From: Mycoplana azooxidifex
Lineage (GTDB): Bacteria > Pseudomonadota > Alphaproteobacteria > Rhizobiales > Rhizobiaceae
Reading direction: 5' to 3'
NCBI RefSeq assembly: GCF_014196765.1
Contig: NZ_JACIEE010000008.1
Coordinates: 186,001-250,000 of the forward strand
DNA length: 64,000 nt
Part shown: in pieces, positions 47,710-55,665 of the stretch
How the letters are laid out: the number at the start of each line of letters is the position of its first letter
How positions within the stretch are numbered: the stretch's first letter is position 1
Notes under the pieces: model-generated
Seen by the model: only the letters and a program-made list of their open reading frames with translations
What the model was told of the DNA's origin: nothing
Database searches by the model: none
Position numbers and translations under genes: made by a program

Positions 47710-47938
47710 GGCTCACCAGTGTTTGGGCAGCGTGCGGGGCGCGCCGATCCTTATCAGGGCCGGCGTCTACAATCACTAGCTGATAAGCCTTAAGAACCCG
47801 TTGCTTGCGGCCCTGCTTGCCATGGCCGCGGGCACTATCCTCGCCCGCCTGCGCGATCACAGGGGACGGCGACGACACTCGCTAGGCCGAGAAGGGCCGC
47901 GGGCACCGGTCGCCTGCCGCGCCGGTGCCGCGCATGGA

Positions 47939-48208
47939 TCAGGCGAACAGCCGCACCGTCGGCAGGGCCCGGATTATCTGCCGGATGGTGCCGTCCTTGG
48001 CGCGCGCCCGCGCCTGCTGCGTGTCGCGGACCGCTGCGGCATAGCCTTCCGCGCGCGCCTCTTCCATCGCCACCGCAAGCAGCTTCTCGATCACGTCGAA
48101 GCAGTCGTCCGGCAGGTAGGCGTCCGGGCTGTCCGTGCCCCGCACGAGCGCCATCTTCGACAGCGTGCTGCCCAGCAGCGCGCTCCACTCTTCGCTTTTT
48201 CTCGCCAT
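47939..48208 (-). CDS. Small helical protein of unknown function
   Basis: An 89-residue acidic, helical protein beginning MARKSEEWSALLG. I do not recognise a family. The composition (YLPDDCFDVIEKLLAVAMEEARAEG) looks like a real protein rather than a shadow frame, and no better frame covers the segment. It has a single cysteine and no membrane helix. It lies between the GGDEF and DinB-like genes on the same strand. Confidence 0.5.
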   Translation of the reverse strand: MARKSEEWSALLGSTLSKMALVRGTDSPDAYLPDDCFDVIEKLLAVAMEEARAEGYAAAVRDTQQARARAKDGTIRQIIRALPTVRLFA

Positions 48209-48334
48209 GTCACGTCCTCATCGCCGGGGTGGGGGAAGCGCCTTTCGGCTTTCCGGCGAAACGATTATGGCACCACAACCGGGGCAACTCTGTCACTTGG
48301 GTAACAGGGAGAGAACCGACCCGCGCGGCGGATG

Positions 48335-48850
48335 TCAGACGCGGGGCAGGCTCGCGCCCTCGTTGCGCATGAAGAAGACGAGATCCAGCGAGAGGCTCGG
48401 CCTGCCCATCGAGGTCAGGATCGCATGGCACTGGCCGCGATGGTGGGTCTGGTGGTTGAAGAAATGTGCAAGCCCCATGCTGAGCGGGTGTTTTACCGGG
48501 GTCGGATGCGTGATCGGGCTGTAGGTGACCTCCTGGCGGAGCCTGGCCTCGTCGAGCGAACCGAGCCAGTCGATGATCCGCTGGTCCTCGGCGACCCGGG
48601 CCTGGCGCAGGCTGTCGACGTCCTCGTGCAGGATCGCATCGAGCCGGGTCGGCGCATCGCTCGAGCCGGTGAAGCGGCTCATCCAGATGCGGTCGGCGAC
48701 GAGCAGGTGGTTGAGCGTTCCGTGCAGCGAGCCGAAATAGGCGCCGCGGTTTTCGCGATAGGCCTGCGGCGAGAGCGAGGCGGCCTCGGCATAGACGACG
48801 CGATTGGCCCAGGCATTGTAGGCGGCCAGGTTCCTGTAGTGATCGAGCAT
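48335..48850 (-). CDS. DinB/YfiT-like four-helix metalloprotein
   Basis: A 171-residue DinB-family protein (not the DNA polymerase). The metal site is likely formed by His in GTLNHLLVADRIW and by HFFNHQTHHRGQ. Members include thiol transferases and damage-induced proteins of unknown function. The start at MLDHYRNLAAYNAWAN is the family N terminus; the frame extends 18 residues upstream. It is followed by ndk in the divergent direction, 240 bp away. Confidence 0.88.
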   Translation of the reverse strand: MLDHYRNLAAYNAWANRVVYAEAASLSPQAYRENRGAYFGSLHGTLNHLLVADRIWMSRFTGSSDAPTRLDAILHEDVDSLRQARVAEDQRIIDWLGSLDEARLRQEVTYSPITHPTPVKHPLSMGLAHFFNHQTHHRGQCHAILTSMGRPSLSLDLVFFMRNEGASLPRV

Positions 48851-49090
48851 GTCGGATTCCGGATGGTGTTGCGAAGGGTGGCAAGTGGGTGGCAAGTCTA
48901 GCACTCCCTTACCGGAGGTGCGGTGATGGGTCGCATGAATTTTTCTGATTTGATCCCGCAGGCCGTCTCGTCGCGAATGGAGGCATCGCCTGAGCGCTCA
49001 CCGCATCGATCGCCTTGAGCCGGCCCCCTTGTTTTGCGGCGCGTTGGCGGGTAAGGAACCGCCACACCGTACACCAAGGGAAACGAGACT

Positions 49091-49513
49091 ATGGCGATTG
49101 AACGCACCTTTTCGATGATCAAGCCGGATGCGACGAAGCGCAACCTGACCGGCGCTATCACCAAGATGCTCGAGGATGCCGGCCTGCGCGTCGTCGCCTC
49201 CAAGCGCGTCTGGATGAGCCGCCGCGAAGCCGAAGGCTTCTACGCCGTCCACAAGGAGCGCCCGTTCTTCGGCGAACTCGTCGAGGGCATGACCTCCGGC
49301 CCGACCATCGTCCAGGTGCTGGAAGGCGACAACGCCATCCTGAAGAACCGCGAGATCATGGGCGCGACCAACCCGGCCAACGCCGACGAAGGCACGATCC
49401 GCAAGGTCCACGCCCTTTCCATCGGCGAAAACTCCGTCCACGGCTCCGACGCCCCGGAAACCGCTGCCGAGGAAATCAGGTACTGGTTCTCCGACACCGA
49501 AATCGTCGGCTGA
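49091..49513 (+). CDS. ndk: Nucleoside-diphosphate kinase
   Basis: Balances nucleoside triphosphate pools by a phosphohistidine mechanism. The 140-residue protein starts [18 protein letters not shown] and has the active-site motif NSVHGSDAP with His117. Length is typical. A strong terminator follows at 49593-49624. It is transcribed alone. Confidence 0.98.
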   Translation: MAIERTFSMIKPDATKRNLTGAITKMLEDAGLRVVASKRVWMSRREAEGFYAVHKERPFFGELVEGMTSGPTIVQVLEGDNAILKNREIMGATNPANADEGTIRKVHALSIGENSVHGSDAPETAAEEIRYWFSDTEIVG

Positions 49514-49592
49514 TTCAGTCTGGCAGGTTCCGCAGCCAGGCCCCTGATGGGACTCGGTAAAGCGGAACCGCAACGGACCTGAAACCAAAGAT

Positions 49593-49624
49593 CGCCCGAG
49601 GCCTACGCCCCGGGCGTTTTTGTT
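49593..49624 (+). terminator. Terminator after ndk
   Basis: CGCCCG (49593-49598) pairs with CGGGCG (49611-49616), followed by a T run (TTTTTGTTTT). It lies 79 bp past the ndk stop. Confidence 0.85.
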
Positions 49625-49647
49625 TTCCGAAGGGCTTCGGGCGGACG

Positions 49648-50382
49648 TCAGCCCTCCTCGTAGGCCCTCTGGGCATCGGTCAGGCTCCGGTCCAGCGCGT
49701 TGCCCGCTGCATAGAGCCCGAGTTCCACCGGTACCTCCACCCCGTCCATCAGCCGCGGACAGGGCTCGACTTCGCCGAGAACCGTCGTGACCGGGACGAC
49801 GCCGGCCCAGATCGGCAGCGTGTAGTCCTCCTCGTCGTCGGCGACGCCCTTGGCCCGCACCTTGGCCGAGGCCTGCTCGATCTCCATGCCGATGACGGTG
49901 GTCGCCTTGATCTCCTGCGCCGTGATCGGCCGCAAGCCTGCGGAGCGGCCGGGATAGAACCGGTCGACGACGGCGACGAGCGCGGCCGCCTTTTCTTCCG
50001 GATCGTCGATGATCCGGGCGGTGCCGAAGCACATGGCCGAGCGGTAGTTGGCCGAATGATTGAAGCCGGCGCGGGCAAGAACCAGTCCGTCGAGATGGGC
50101 GACGGTCAGGCAGGCCGGCGTCCCCGCCTTCAGATGCCGCAGCATCCGGCTTGCCGACGAACCGTGCCAGTAGAGCCGGTTGCCCTCGCGCCAGAACAGC
50201 GTCGGCGTGCAGTAGGGCTGGCCGTCGATGACATAGCTGATGTGACAGAGCATGGACGCGTCGAGGATCGCATGCACCGAGGCATGATCGTAGCTTCCCC
50301 GGTCGTGCCGGCGTTTCAGCCTGTTGCGGTCCGACACCGGATAGATGTGCGATGGGTCTGGTTGCTGCGGATGGACGGTCAC
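49648..50382 (-). CDS. Pyridoxamine 5'-phosphate oxidase-like flavoprotein
   Basis: A 244-residue PPOX-fold (FMN-binding split barrel) protein. The N-terminal part has YDHASVHAILDASMLCHISYVIDGQPYCTPTLFW and RLYWHGSSASRMLRHLK, matching the split-barrel family often labelled flavin-nucleotide-binding. The C-terminal part includes DRFYPGRSAGLRPITAQEIKATT and a lid helix. It could be a small-molecule oxidase or a flavin reductase. It diverges from a MocR gene, whose start is only 38 bp away, so the regulator very likely controls it. Confidence 0.85.
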   Translation of the reverse strand: MTVHPQQPDPSHIYPVSDRNRLKRRHDRGSYDHASVHAILDASMLCHISYVIDGQPYCTPTLFWREGNRLYWHGSSASRMLRHLKAGTPACLTVAHLDGLVLARAGFNHSANYRSAMCFGTARIIDDPEEKAAALVAVVDRFYPGRSAGLRPITAQEIKATTVIGMEIEQASAKVRAKGVADDEEDYTLPIWAGVVPVTTVLGEVEPCPRLMDGVEVPVELGLYAAGNALDRSLTDAQRAYEEG

Positions 50383-50420
50383 GGGCTTGCCTTTCGTCTG
50401 GTGCAGCGCTTACATGCGTC

Positions 50421-51869
50421 ATGCCATTGGTTCGAAATAGCTCCAATTCAATCCTAAAAAAGAAGGCCAATCTGCCCGACTGGTCGGCGCTCGTTCCGGT
50501 ATTGCCGGGCGAGGGACCGCACACACAGGCGCTCTACGCGGCGATCCGCCAGCTGATCGAGACGGGAACGGTGCCGCCGGGCGCCAAGCTGCCGCCGACG
50601 CGCGATCTGGCGACGCGGCTGCGCATGTCGCGCATCGCCGTGGTCGCCGCCTTCGAGCGCCTCGCAGCCGATGGCTTCACTGTCGCGTGCGTCGGCGCCG
50701 GCACCTTCGTCAGCGACGCGGTGCCGCTGGTCGGCGCCCGCCCGGTCCTTCAGGGTCGCCGCCAGCAGCCGGCGATGCCGCTGCCGGGTACGCTCGGGGT
50801 CGCGACCGCCGACGCCCGTTCGCTGAAGATCTTTCGCGCGCTGTTGTCGCGGCACCTGGCTCGGCCGGGACCGGAGCACTTCCAGTATGGCGACCCGCGC
50901 GGCGGGGAGGCGCTGCGCGAGGCCATCGCCGCCTACCTGCGCACCGCGCGCGGCGTGCGCTGCGACGCGGCGCAGATCGTCGTCACCGCCGGTACCCAGC
51001 AGGGCCTCGACCTCTTCGTTCGCGCCATGCTGAACCCCGGCGACGGCGCCTGGATCGAGGATCCATGCTATCCCAGCGCCCGTGCCGCCTTCGCTGGCAA
51101 CGGCATCAGGCTGCAAGGCGTGCCGGTGGATGCCGAGGGGCTGGATACGGAGCGCGGCGAGGCGCTGATGCCCGATGCCCGGGCCGTCTACGTCACGCCG
51201 TCGCACCAGTTCCCGCTCGGCGTGGCCATGAGCATGCGCCGCCGGCTGGCGCTGATCGACTGGGCGCGCCGAAACGATGCCTGGATCGTCGAGGACGACT
51301 ACGACAGCGAGTTCCGCTATGCCGGCCCGCCGCTGACCGCCATGCAGGGTCTCGATGCCACCGGCCGCGTCGTCTATCTCGGCACCTTCTCCAAGGTGCT
51401 GCTGCCGGGCCTCCGCATCGGTTATGCGGTGCTGCCGGAGGCGATCATGGAAAAGGTGGTGGCGCTGCGCGCCCGCACCGACCGCTTTCCGGCCACGCTG
51501 GCGGAGGCGGCCCTGACCGAGTTCATCCGCGAGGGCCATCTCGCCGCCCACCTGCGCCGCGCCCGCCGCCGGATGGCGGCCGCCCGCGATGCGCTGGTCG
51601 CAGGCCTTGAGGGCGGCCGCGGGCTTGGCGTCGATGTTCCCGAGCAGGGCCTGCATCTGCTGGCCGGACTGGCGCCGGGGATGCGCGACACCGCACTTGT
51701 CGAGCTTGCGGCCTCGGCCGGGCTCGGCGTGCGCTCGCTGTCGTCCATGGCGGTGTCCGAGCCGCCGCGGCAGGGCCTGGTGATCGGCTTCTCCGGTTTT
51801 ACGCCGGATGTGCTCTTCGAGGCGGCCAGCGCTTTCCGGGCTTTGCTGGAGCGCCATGTCCAAGGCTGA
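50421..51869 (+). CDS. MocR-family transcriptional regulator, PdxR-like
   Basis: A 482-residue GntR-aminotransferase fusion. The winged helix (about residues 30-100, GAKLPPTRDLATRLRMSRIAVVAAFERLAADGF) is joined to a fold-type I domain with TAGTQQGLDLFVRAML, a central YVTPSHQFPLGVAMS and the PLP-lysine motif GTFSKVLLPGLRIGYAVLP. PLP or a derivative should be the effector. It starts 38 bp from the divergent PPOX gene, a typical PdxR-type pairing, although regulation of vitamin B6 genes here is inferred. ATG 50421 was chosen; a longer frame is not MocR-like. Confidence 0.9.
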   Translation: MPLVRNSSNSILKKKANLPDWSALVPVLPGEGPHTQALYAAIRQLIETGTVPPGAKLPPTRDLATRLRMSRIAVVAAFERLAADGFTVACVGAGTFVSDAVPLVGARPVLQGRRQQPAMPLPGTLGVATADARSLKIFRALLSRHLARPGPEHFQYGDPRGGEALREAIAAYLRTARGVRCDAAQIVVTAGTQQGLDLFVRAMLNPGDGAWIEDPCYPSARAAFAGNGIRLQGVPVDAEGLDTERGEALMPDARAVYVTPSHQFPLGVAMSMRRRLALIDWARRNDAWIVEDDYDSEFRYAGPPLTAMQGLDATGRVVYLGTFSKVLLPGLRIGYAVLPEAIMEKVVALRARTDRFPATLAEAALTEFIREGHLAAHLRRARRRMAAARDALVAGLEGGRGLGVDVPEQGLHLLAGLAPGMRDTALVELAASAGLGVRSLSSMAVSEPPRQGLVIGFSGFTPDVLFEAASAFRALLERHVQG

Positions 51870-51879
51870 AAACCTCGGT

Positions 51880-52446
51880 TCACACTGGGCACTTCGCCGT
51901 CTCGAACCGCGCAGGCGCTTTGCCGTCCTTGAACATCTCCGGGTTCTTGTCGTAGGCCGGGCCGACCACCAGCGCCTGCGCGGGAAGCACGCTCTGGTCG
52001 AGATCGGAGACGACGGTCGTTTCCAGCGCCTGCAACTGCGTGCCGTCGGGCCCGTTGACCCGGATCGCCACGCGATAGGGCCTCGCCTTCTTCACGCAGG
52101 CGATCTCCGGGCTTTCCAGCACCACCTTTTCCAGCTTCGGGAAGAGCTTGCGCGTCGTCACCAGCGGCGCCCCGCCGGCCGGGTTCTCGAACTCGGCGGT
52201 CACCGTCGCTCCGTCCGGCAGCGGCTCCGTCCGGTTCAGCGTGACGACATAGGTGGCATAGGCGAGGCGGTAGTTGAACACGAACATCTTGCCGGTCAGT
52301 TGCAGCGGATCGGGGCCGGTCTCGCGCTGGCAGGCGGCAAGCGAAAGGGCGAGGACGACCGCGAGGGATGCCGTGGCAACCCGGCAGCCGTGGAATTTCG
52401 AGGCCCTGGATATCGAGGCCTGGAACATCGGGAGCGGCCATCTCAT
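51880..52446 (-). CDS. Lipoprotein of unknown function
   Basis: A 188-residue protein. The signal peptide ends in the lipobox LAAC (ALSLAACQ), predicting lipidation and anchoring in a membrane. The mature part has strand-rich segments (MFVFNYRLAYATYVVTLNRT, VTAEFENPAGG) and two further cysteines (IACVKK, TAKCPV). No enzymatic motif is seen. The start at MRWPLPMFQ has GGAGG upstream and overlaps the CGNR gene stop by ATGA, so both are in one transcript. Confidence 0.75.
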   Translation of the reverse strand: MRWPLPMFQASISRASKFHGCRVATASLAVVLALSLAACQRETGPDPLQLTGKMFVFNYRLAYATYVVTLNRTEPLPDGATVTAEFENPAGGAPLVTTRKLFPKLEKVVLESPEIACVKKARPYRVAIRVNGPDGTQLQALETTVVSDLDQSVLPAQALVVGPAYDKNPEMFKDGKAPARFETAKCPV

Positions 52447-53012
52447 GGCGTATCCTCCGTTGCGATGCCTTCCGGCCTGCGGCGACGGTAGTGCCGGCTC
52501 GCCTTGACGCGATTGCCGCAAACCGCCATGTCGCACCACGCGCGCGAGCGGTTGCGGCTCTTGTCCAGGAACAGCCAGCCGCAATTGGGGCAGATCTTCA
52601 GCCGTTCCGGTTCGGCATGGACGGTGAGCCGCAGCGCCGAATGCGCGGTGGCGGTATCCAGCGCGTGCTGCACCTGGCCGGACTGGCGCAGCGTGCCGGC
52701 GATCGCCTCCAGCAGTCGTGCCAGCAGCGCGGGTGTCCCTTCGCCCGACGCCTCGGCACGGAAGTGGCCGTCGATTGCCTCGCGGAGCTCAATGAAGGCC
52801 GCGCGGCGTTCCGGAACAACAGCGGCGAGCGGGCCCGTCTGCGCGCGCTCCGCACAGTGCGCGTTGGCCCCGGCGGCAAACGCGTCCATCGTCTTCGGGT
52901 CCGCATAGCGGTCGATCCGGCGCTCCGGGGCGCCCCGCAGAACGACGGAATTGGCGACGTCCAGCGCGAGCGCGCCGCCGGCGAAACGATGCGGGGTCCA
53001 GGCAAAGATCAT
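52443..53012 (-). CDS. CGNR zinc-finger transcriptional regulator
   Basis: A 189-residue regulator of the ABATE/CGNR family. The N-terminal part holds the ABATE-like domain (FAGGALALDVANSVVLRG), probably a stress- or ligand-sensing domain. The C-terminal CGNR zinc finger has CPNCGWLFLDKSRNRSRAWC and MAVCGNRVKASRHY; the four cysteines bind zinc and the last helix contacts DNA. A perfect palindrome lies just upstream in the divergent promoter region, a strong candidate operator. It is co-transcribed with the lipoprotein gene. Confidence 0.9.
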   Translation of the reverse strand: MIFAWTPHRFAGGALALDVANSVVLRGAPERRIDRYADPKTMDAFAAGANAHCAERAQTGPLAAVVPERRAAFIELREAIDGHFRAEASGEGTPALLARLLEAIAGTLRQSGQVQHALDTATAHSALRLTVHAEPERLKICPNCGWLFLDKSRNRSRAWCDMAVCGNRVKASRHYRRRRPEGIATEDTP

Positions 53013-53022
53013 GAACCCATAC

Positions 53023-53050
53023 TAACTGGTAAAAGCAATTTTACCAGTTA
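53023..53050. promoter_or_regulatory. Palindromic operator between CGNR regulator and LivH-like permease
   Basis: Two perfect 12-bp arms, TAACTGGTAAAA and TTTTACCAGTTA, around a 4-nt centre. A further ACCAGTT half-site lies at 53064-53070. The element sits 11 bp from the CGNR start and 28 bp from the permease start. It is the best candidate binding site for the CGNR protein. Confidence 0.8.
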
Positions 53051-53078
53051 TGATATCCGGATCACCAGTTGGAAGACG

Positions 53079-53975
53079 ATGGCCTATTTCCTGCAGCAGA
53101 TCGCCAATGCCGTCCCGGTCGCGGCTCTCTATGCCGTGCTCGCCTTTGGCTATGCGATCGCGTTCTCGGTGACGCGGCGGGCCGATATCAGCTATGGCGC
53201 GATCTTCGCCTTCGCCGGGCAGATGTTCATCCTGTTCGCCGATATCGGCTGGAACCGGCTCTGGCTTGTCCTGCCGGCTGCCCTCGGCTTCGGCGCGGTC
53301 ATGGCGCTGGTCTACGGCATGGGGGTGGGTCTGGTCGTCGGCCGCCATGTCATGCGCCCGCTCGCGTTCTCCTCCGACAATACTGTGGTCGTCGCCGCCC
53401 TCGGCGTCGTGCTGGTGCTGATGGAGACGGCGCGGCTCGCCTCGGATACGCGCAGCCTCTGGCTGCCGCCGCTACTCAGCCGGCCGGTCGAGCTCTGGGG
53501 GGATCCGTCATTCCCGGTGACGCTGACCGTGCTGCAGATGGTCAATTCCGCACTGATGGTCGCAATCGTCGCCGCGGGTCATGTCTATCTGGCACGTTCG
53601 CAGTGGGGGCGCCGCTGGCGGGCGGTCTGCGACGACAGGCAGGCCGCCGAGCTCTGCGGCATCGACGGCGCCCGCGTCTTCCTCACAGCCTTCGCGCTGG
53701 CAGCCCTCATCGCCTGCATCGCCGGCATCCTGGCCTCCGGCTACTACGGCAACATGGACTTCGGCGCGGGGCTCAACTTCGGGGTCAAGATCCTCTTCAT
53801 CGCCGCGATCGGCGGCTACGCCAGCCCGGCCCTCTCTGCGCTCGGCGGGGCGGCCCTGGGCACCGCGGAGACGCTCTGGAACGCCTATGGCGATTTCCTC
53901 TGGCGCGACCTCGTCATCTATTCCGCGCTGGTGCTGCTGCTCGTCGTCTTCCGCCGCGAGCGCGCAATCCCCTGA
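53079..53975 (+). CDS. LivH-like branched-chain amino acid ABC permease
   Basis: A 298-residue permease of the LivHM family with about eight helices (MAYFLQQIANAVPVAALYAVLAFGYAIAF is the usual N terminus). The loop region GRRWRAVCDDRQAAELCGIDG is the conserved contact for the ATPase. There is no LivM, LivG, LivF or binding protein nearby, so it is an orphan permease; the partners must be elsewhere or it has another role. It diverges from the CGNR regulator, whose operator probably overlaps its promoter. Confidence 0.85.
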   Translation: MAYFLQQIANAVPVAALYAVLAFGYAIAFSVTRRADISYGAIFAFAGQMFILFADIGWNRLWLVLPAALGFGAVMALVYGMGVGLVVGRHVMRPLAFSSDNTVVVAALGVVLVLMETARLASDTRSLWLPPLLSRPVELWGDPSFPVTLTVLQMVNSALMVAIVAAGHVYLARSQWGRRWRAVCDDRQAAELCGIDGARVFLTAFALAALIACIAGILASGYYGNMDFGAGLNFGVKILFIAAIGGYASPALSALGGAALGTAETLWNAYGDFLWRDLVIYSALVLLLVVFRRERAIP

Positions 53976-53992
53976 ACGGCCAGGCCGCAGAC

Positions 53993-54481
53993 CTACGGCT
54001 TCCACTTGTCCCGGGCCCGGTCGTCGGCATCCTTCGCCGCGATCCAGCCGCCGTCGGTCCCGTCGGCCCGGTGTTCCTTCTTCCAGAAGGGGGCGGAGGT
54101 CTTCAGGTAGTCCATCACGAAGGAGGCGCCGTCGAAGGCTGCGTGGCGATGCGGGGCGGAGGCGATGACGAGCACGATGTTTTCGCCCGGCGCCATCCTG
54201 CCGAACCGGTGGATCGCAGCAACTCCCTGCAGCGAGAACCGCGTGACGGCCTCGTCGCAGATGCGCCGGATCTCGGCCTCCGCCATGCCGGGATAGTGCT
54301 CGAGCTCCAGCGCCGAAAGTGCGCCGCCCTCGTCGCGGCAAAGCCCGGTGAAGGTGACGATCGCGCCGATGGCGGTGCGCCCGGCGACAAGGGCCGCAGT
54401 CTCGGCCGCCACGTCGAAATCCTCGCGCTGGATGCGCACGGTGACGGGAGAGGGGGCGACGGGAGAGGCGGCGGCAGCCAT
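53993..54481 (-). CDS. moaE: Molybdopterin synthase catalytic subunit
   Basis: MoaE makes molybdopterin from precursor Z using sulfur from MoaD. The 162-residue protein has GAIVTFTGLCRDEG, the HRFGRMAPGENIVLVIASAPHR region and the catalytic lysine motif FWKKEH. It starts 3 bp after moaD. The N-terminal 12 residues are a variable Ala-rich extension. Confidence 0.95.
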   Translation of the reverse strand: MAAAASPVAPSPVTVRIQREDFDVAAETAALVAGRTAIGAIVTFTGLCRDEGGALSALELEHYPGMAEAEIRRICDEAVTRFSLQGVAAIHRFGRMAPGENIVLVIASAPHRHAAFDGASFVMDYLKTSAPFWKKEHRADGTDGGWIAAKDADDRARDKWKP

Positions 54482-54484
54482 GGC

Positions 54485-54745
54485 TCAGCCTCCGGTCATC
54501 GGCGGGAACAGCGCGATCTCGCGCGCACCCGCGATCGACTCGTCGTGTTCCACATGCTCCTGGTTCACAGCGACCCGGATGACGTTCTCGTGCTCGAGCG
54601 CGATCTCGTATTCCTCGCCGAGCGTCTTCAGATGCCGCAAAAGGTCGCCGGCAGTCCTGACGTGGCCGGGAAGCTCGATCTCTTCCTCGCCCCGTCCGAT
54701 CCGCTCGCGCACCCACGCGAAGTAGACAAGCTTGGTCGTCATCAT
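54485..54745 (-). CDS. moaD: Molybdopterin synthase sulfur carrier subunit
   Basis: An 86-residue ubiquitin-like protein ending in the Gly-Gly that is thiocarboxylated (FPPMTGG). It begins TKLVYFAWVRERIGRGEEEIELP. Its start overlaps the pgsA stop by 4 bases and moaE follows at once, so the three are one operon. Confidence 0.96.
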   Translation of the reverse strand: MMTTKLVYFAWVRERIGRGEEEIELPGHVRTAGDLLRHLKTLGEEYEIALEHENVIRVAVNQEHVEHDESIAGAREIALFPPMTGG

Positions 54746-55326
54746 TCGTCCACGATATGCCTCAGGCCGGCCCGGAAGTAGTCATACCCCGTATACATGG
54801 TGATCGCGGCGGCGATCCACAGCAGGCCGATGCCGAATTCGGTCGTGTAGGGCAGTACCTTGTCGCCGGCCGGACCGGCGAGCAGGAAGGCGATCGCGAG
54901 CATCTGGATCGTCGTCTTCCACTTGGCAATGCGCGTCACCGGCACGCTGACCTTCAGTTCGGCGAGATATTCGCGCAGGCCCGAGACCAGGATCTCGCGG
55001 CACAGGATGATGATCGCCGCCCAGATGGTCCAGCCGGCGATCGTGCCGTCGGCGGCCATCAGAAGCAGCACCGAAGCCACCAGCAGCTTGTCGGCGATCG
55101 GATCGAGCATGCGGCCGATGTTGGAGGTCTGCTTCCAGATACGGGCGAGATAACCGTCGAGGAAATCGGTGATCGAGGCGACGACGAACAGGCCGAGCGC
55201 GGTCCATCGGGCGAAGTCCGAAGACTGCAACCGGCCCTCGACGAAGAAGCAGAGGACGATGACCGGAACGGCAAGGATGCGGCCGTAGGTGAGGAGGTTC
55301 GGGATGCTGTAAGCGCGGCGGGCCAT
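54742..55326 (-). CDS. pgsA: CDP-diacylglycerol-glycerol-3-phosphate 3-phosphatidyltransferase
   Basis: Makes phosphatidylglycerol phosphate, the first step to phosphatidylglycerol and cardiolipin. The 194-residue membrane enzyme has the CDP-alcohol phosphotransferase motif DFLDGYLAR followed by GRMLDPIADK. It begins MARRAYSIPNLLTYGRI. In many rhizobia uvrC lies directly upstream; here a 3-kb RTX gene is in between. Confidence 0.96.
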   Translation of the reverse strand: MARRAYSIPNLLTYGRILAVPVIVLCFFVEGRLQSSDFARWTALGLFVVASITDFLDGYLARIWKQTSNIGRMLDPIADKLLVASVLLLMAADGTIAGWTIWAAIIILCREILVSGLREYLAELKVSVPVTRIAKWKTTIQMLAIAFLLAGPAGDKVLPYTTEFGIGLLWIAAAITMYTGYDYFRAGLRHIVDE

Positions 55327-55665
55327 GGATTCGCAGTCTCTGCTGTGTTTGCGGGTAGTTGCGGTCTTTGTGACAGGTCCGTCAACCGTTTGCGAGAGCT
55401 TTTCTACGCGAACAAGGCAATATTCGGATCGCTGTCATGAAAAGAGGGTTGCGTGCGCTACCGCGCAGTCCAGTACCCAGTCTGTAACCTGCCCGACACA
55501 GGGTGAATAAAAATTTTCATTTCTGACGAATAGAACGCCTTTTTTGTTCGTATTGAAACAGAAATCGCGTACCGCCAGCCGCATTCCGGCGACCTGCAGT
55601 TGCAAGGCCGCCATTGGTGCGTATGCAAAATTCAAATCTGTAGTTGGGAAAGGCGGGTCCTCCAG
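55327..55665. other. Intergenic region between pgsA and the RTX gene
   Basis: 339 bp with no supported gene. It is clearly more A/T-rich than its surroundings, with GTGAATAAAAATTTTCATTT around 55503-55522 and CCTTTTTTG near 55540. This probably marks the RTX promoter or the edge of an inserted segment. It must also contain the pgsA promoter. Confidence 0.5.
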
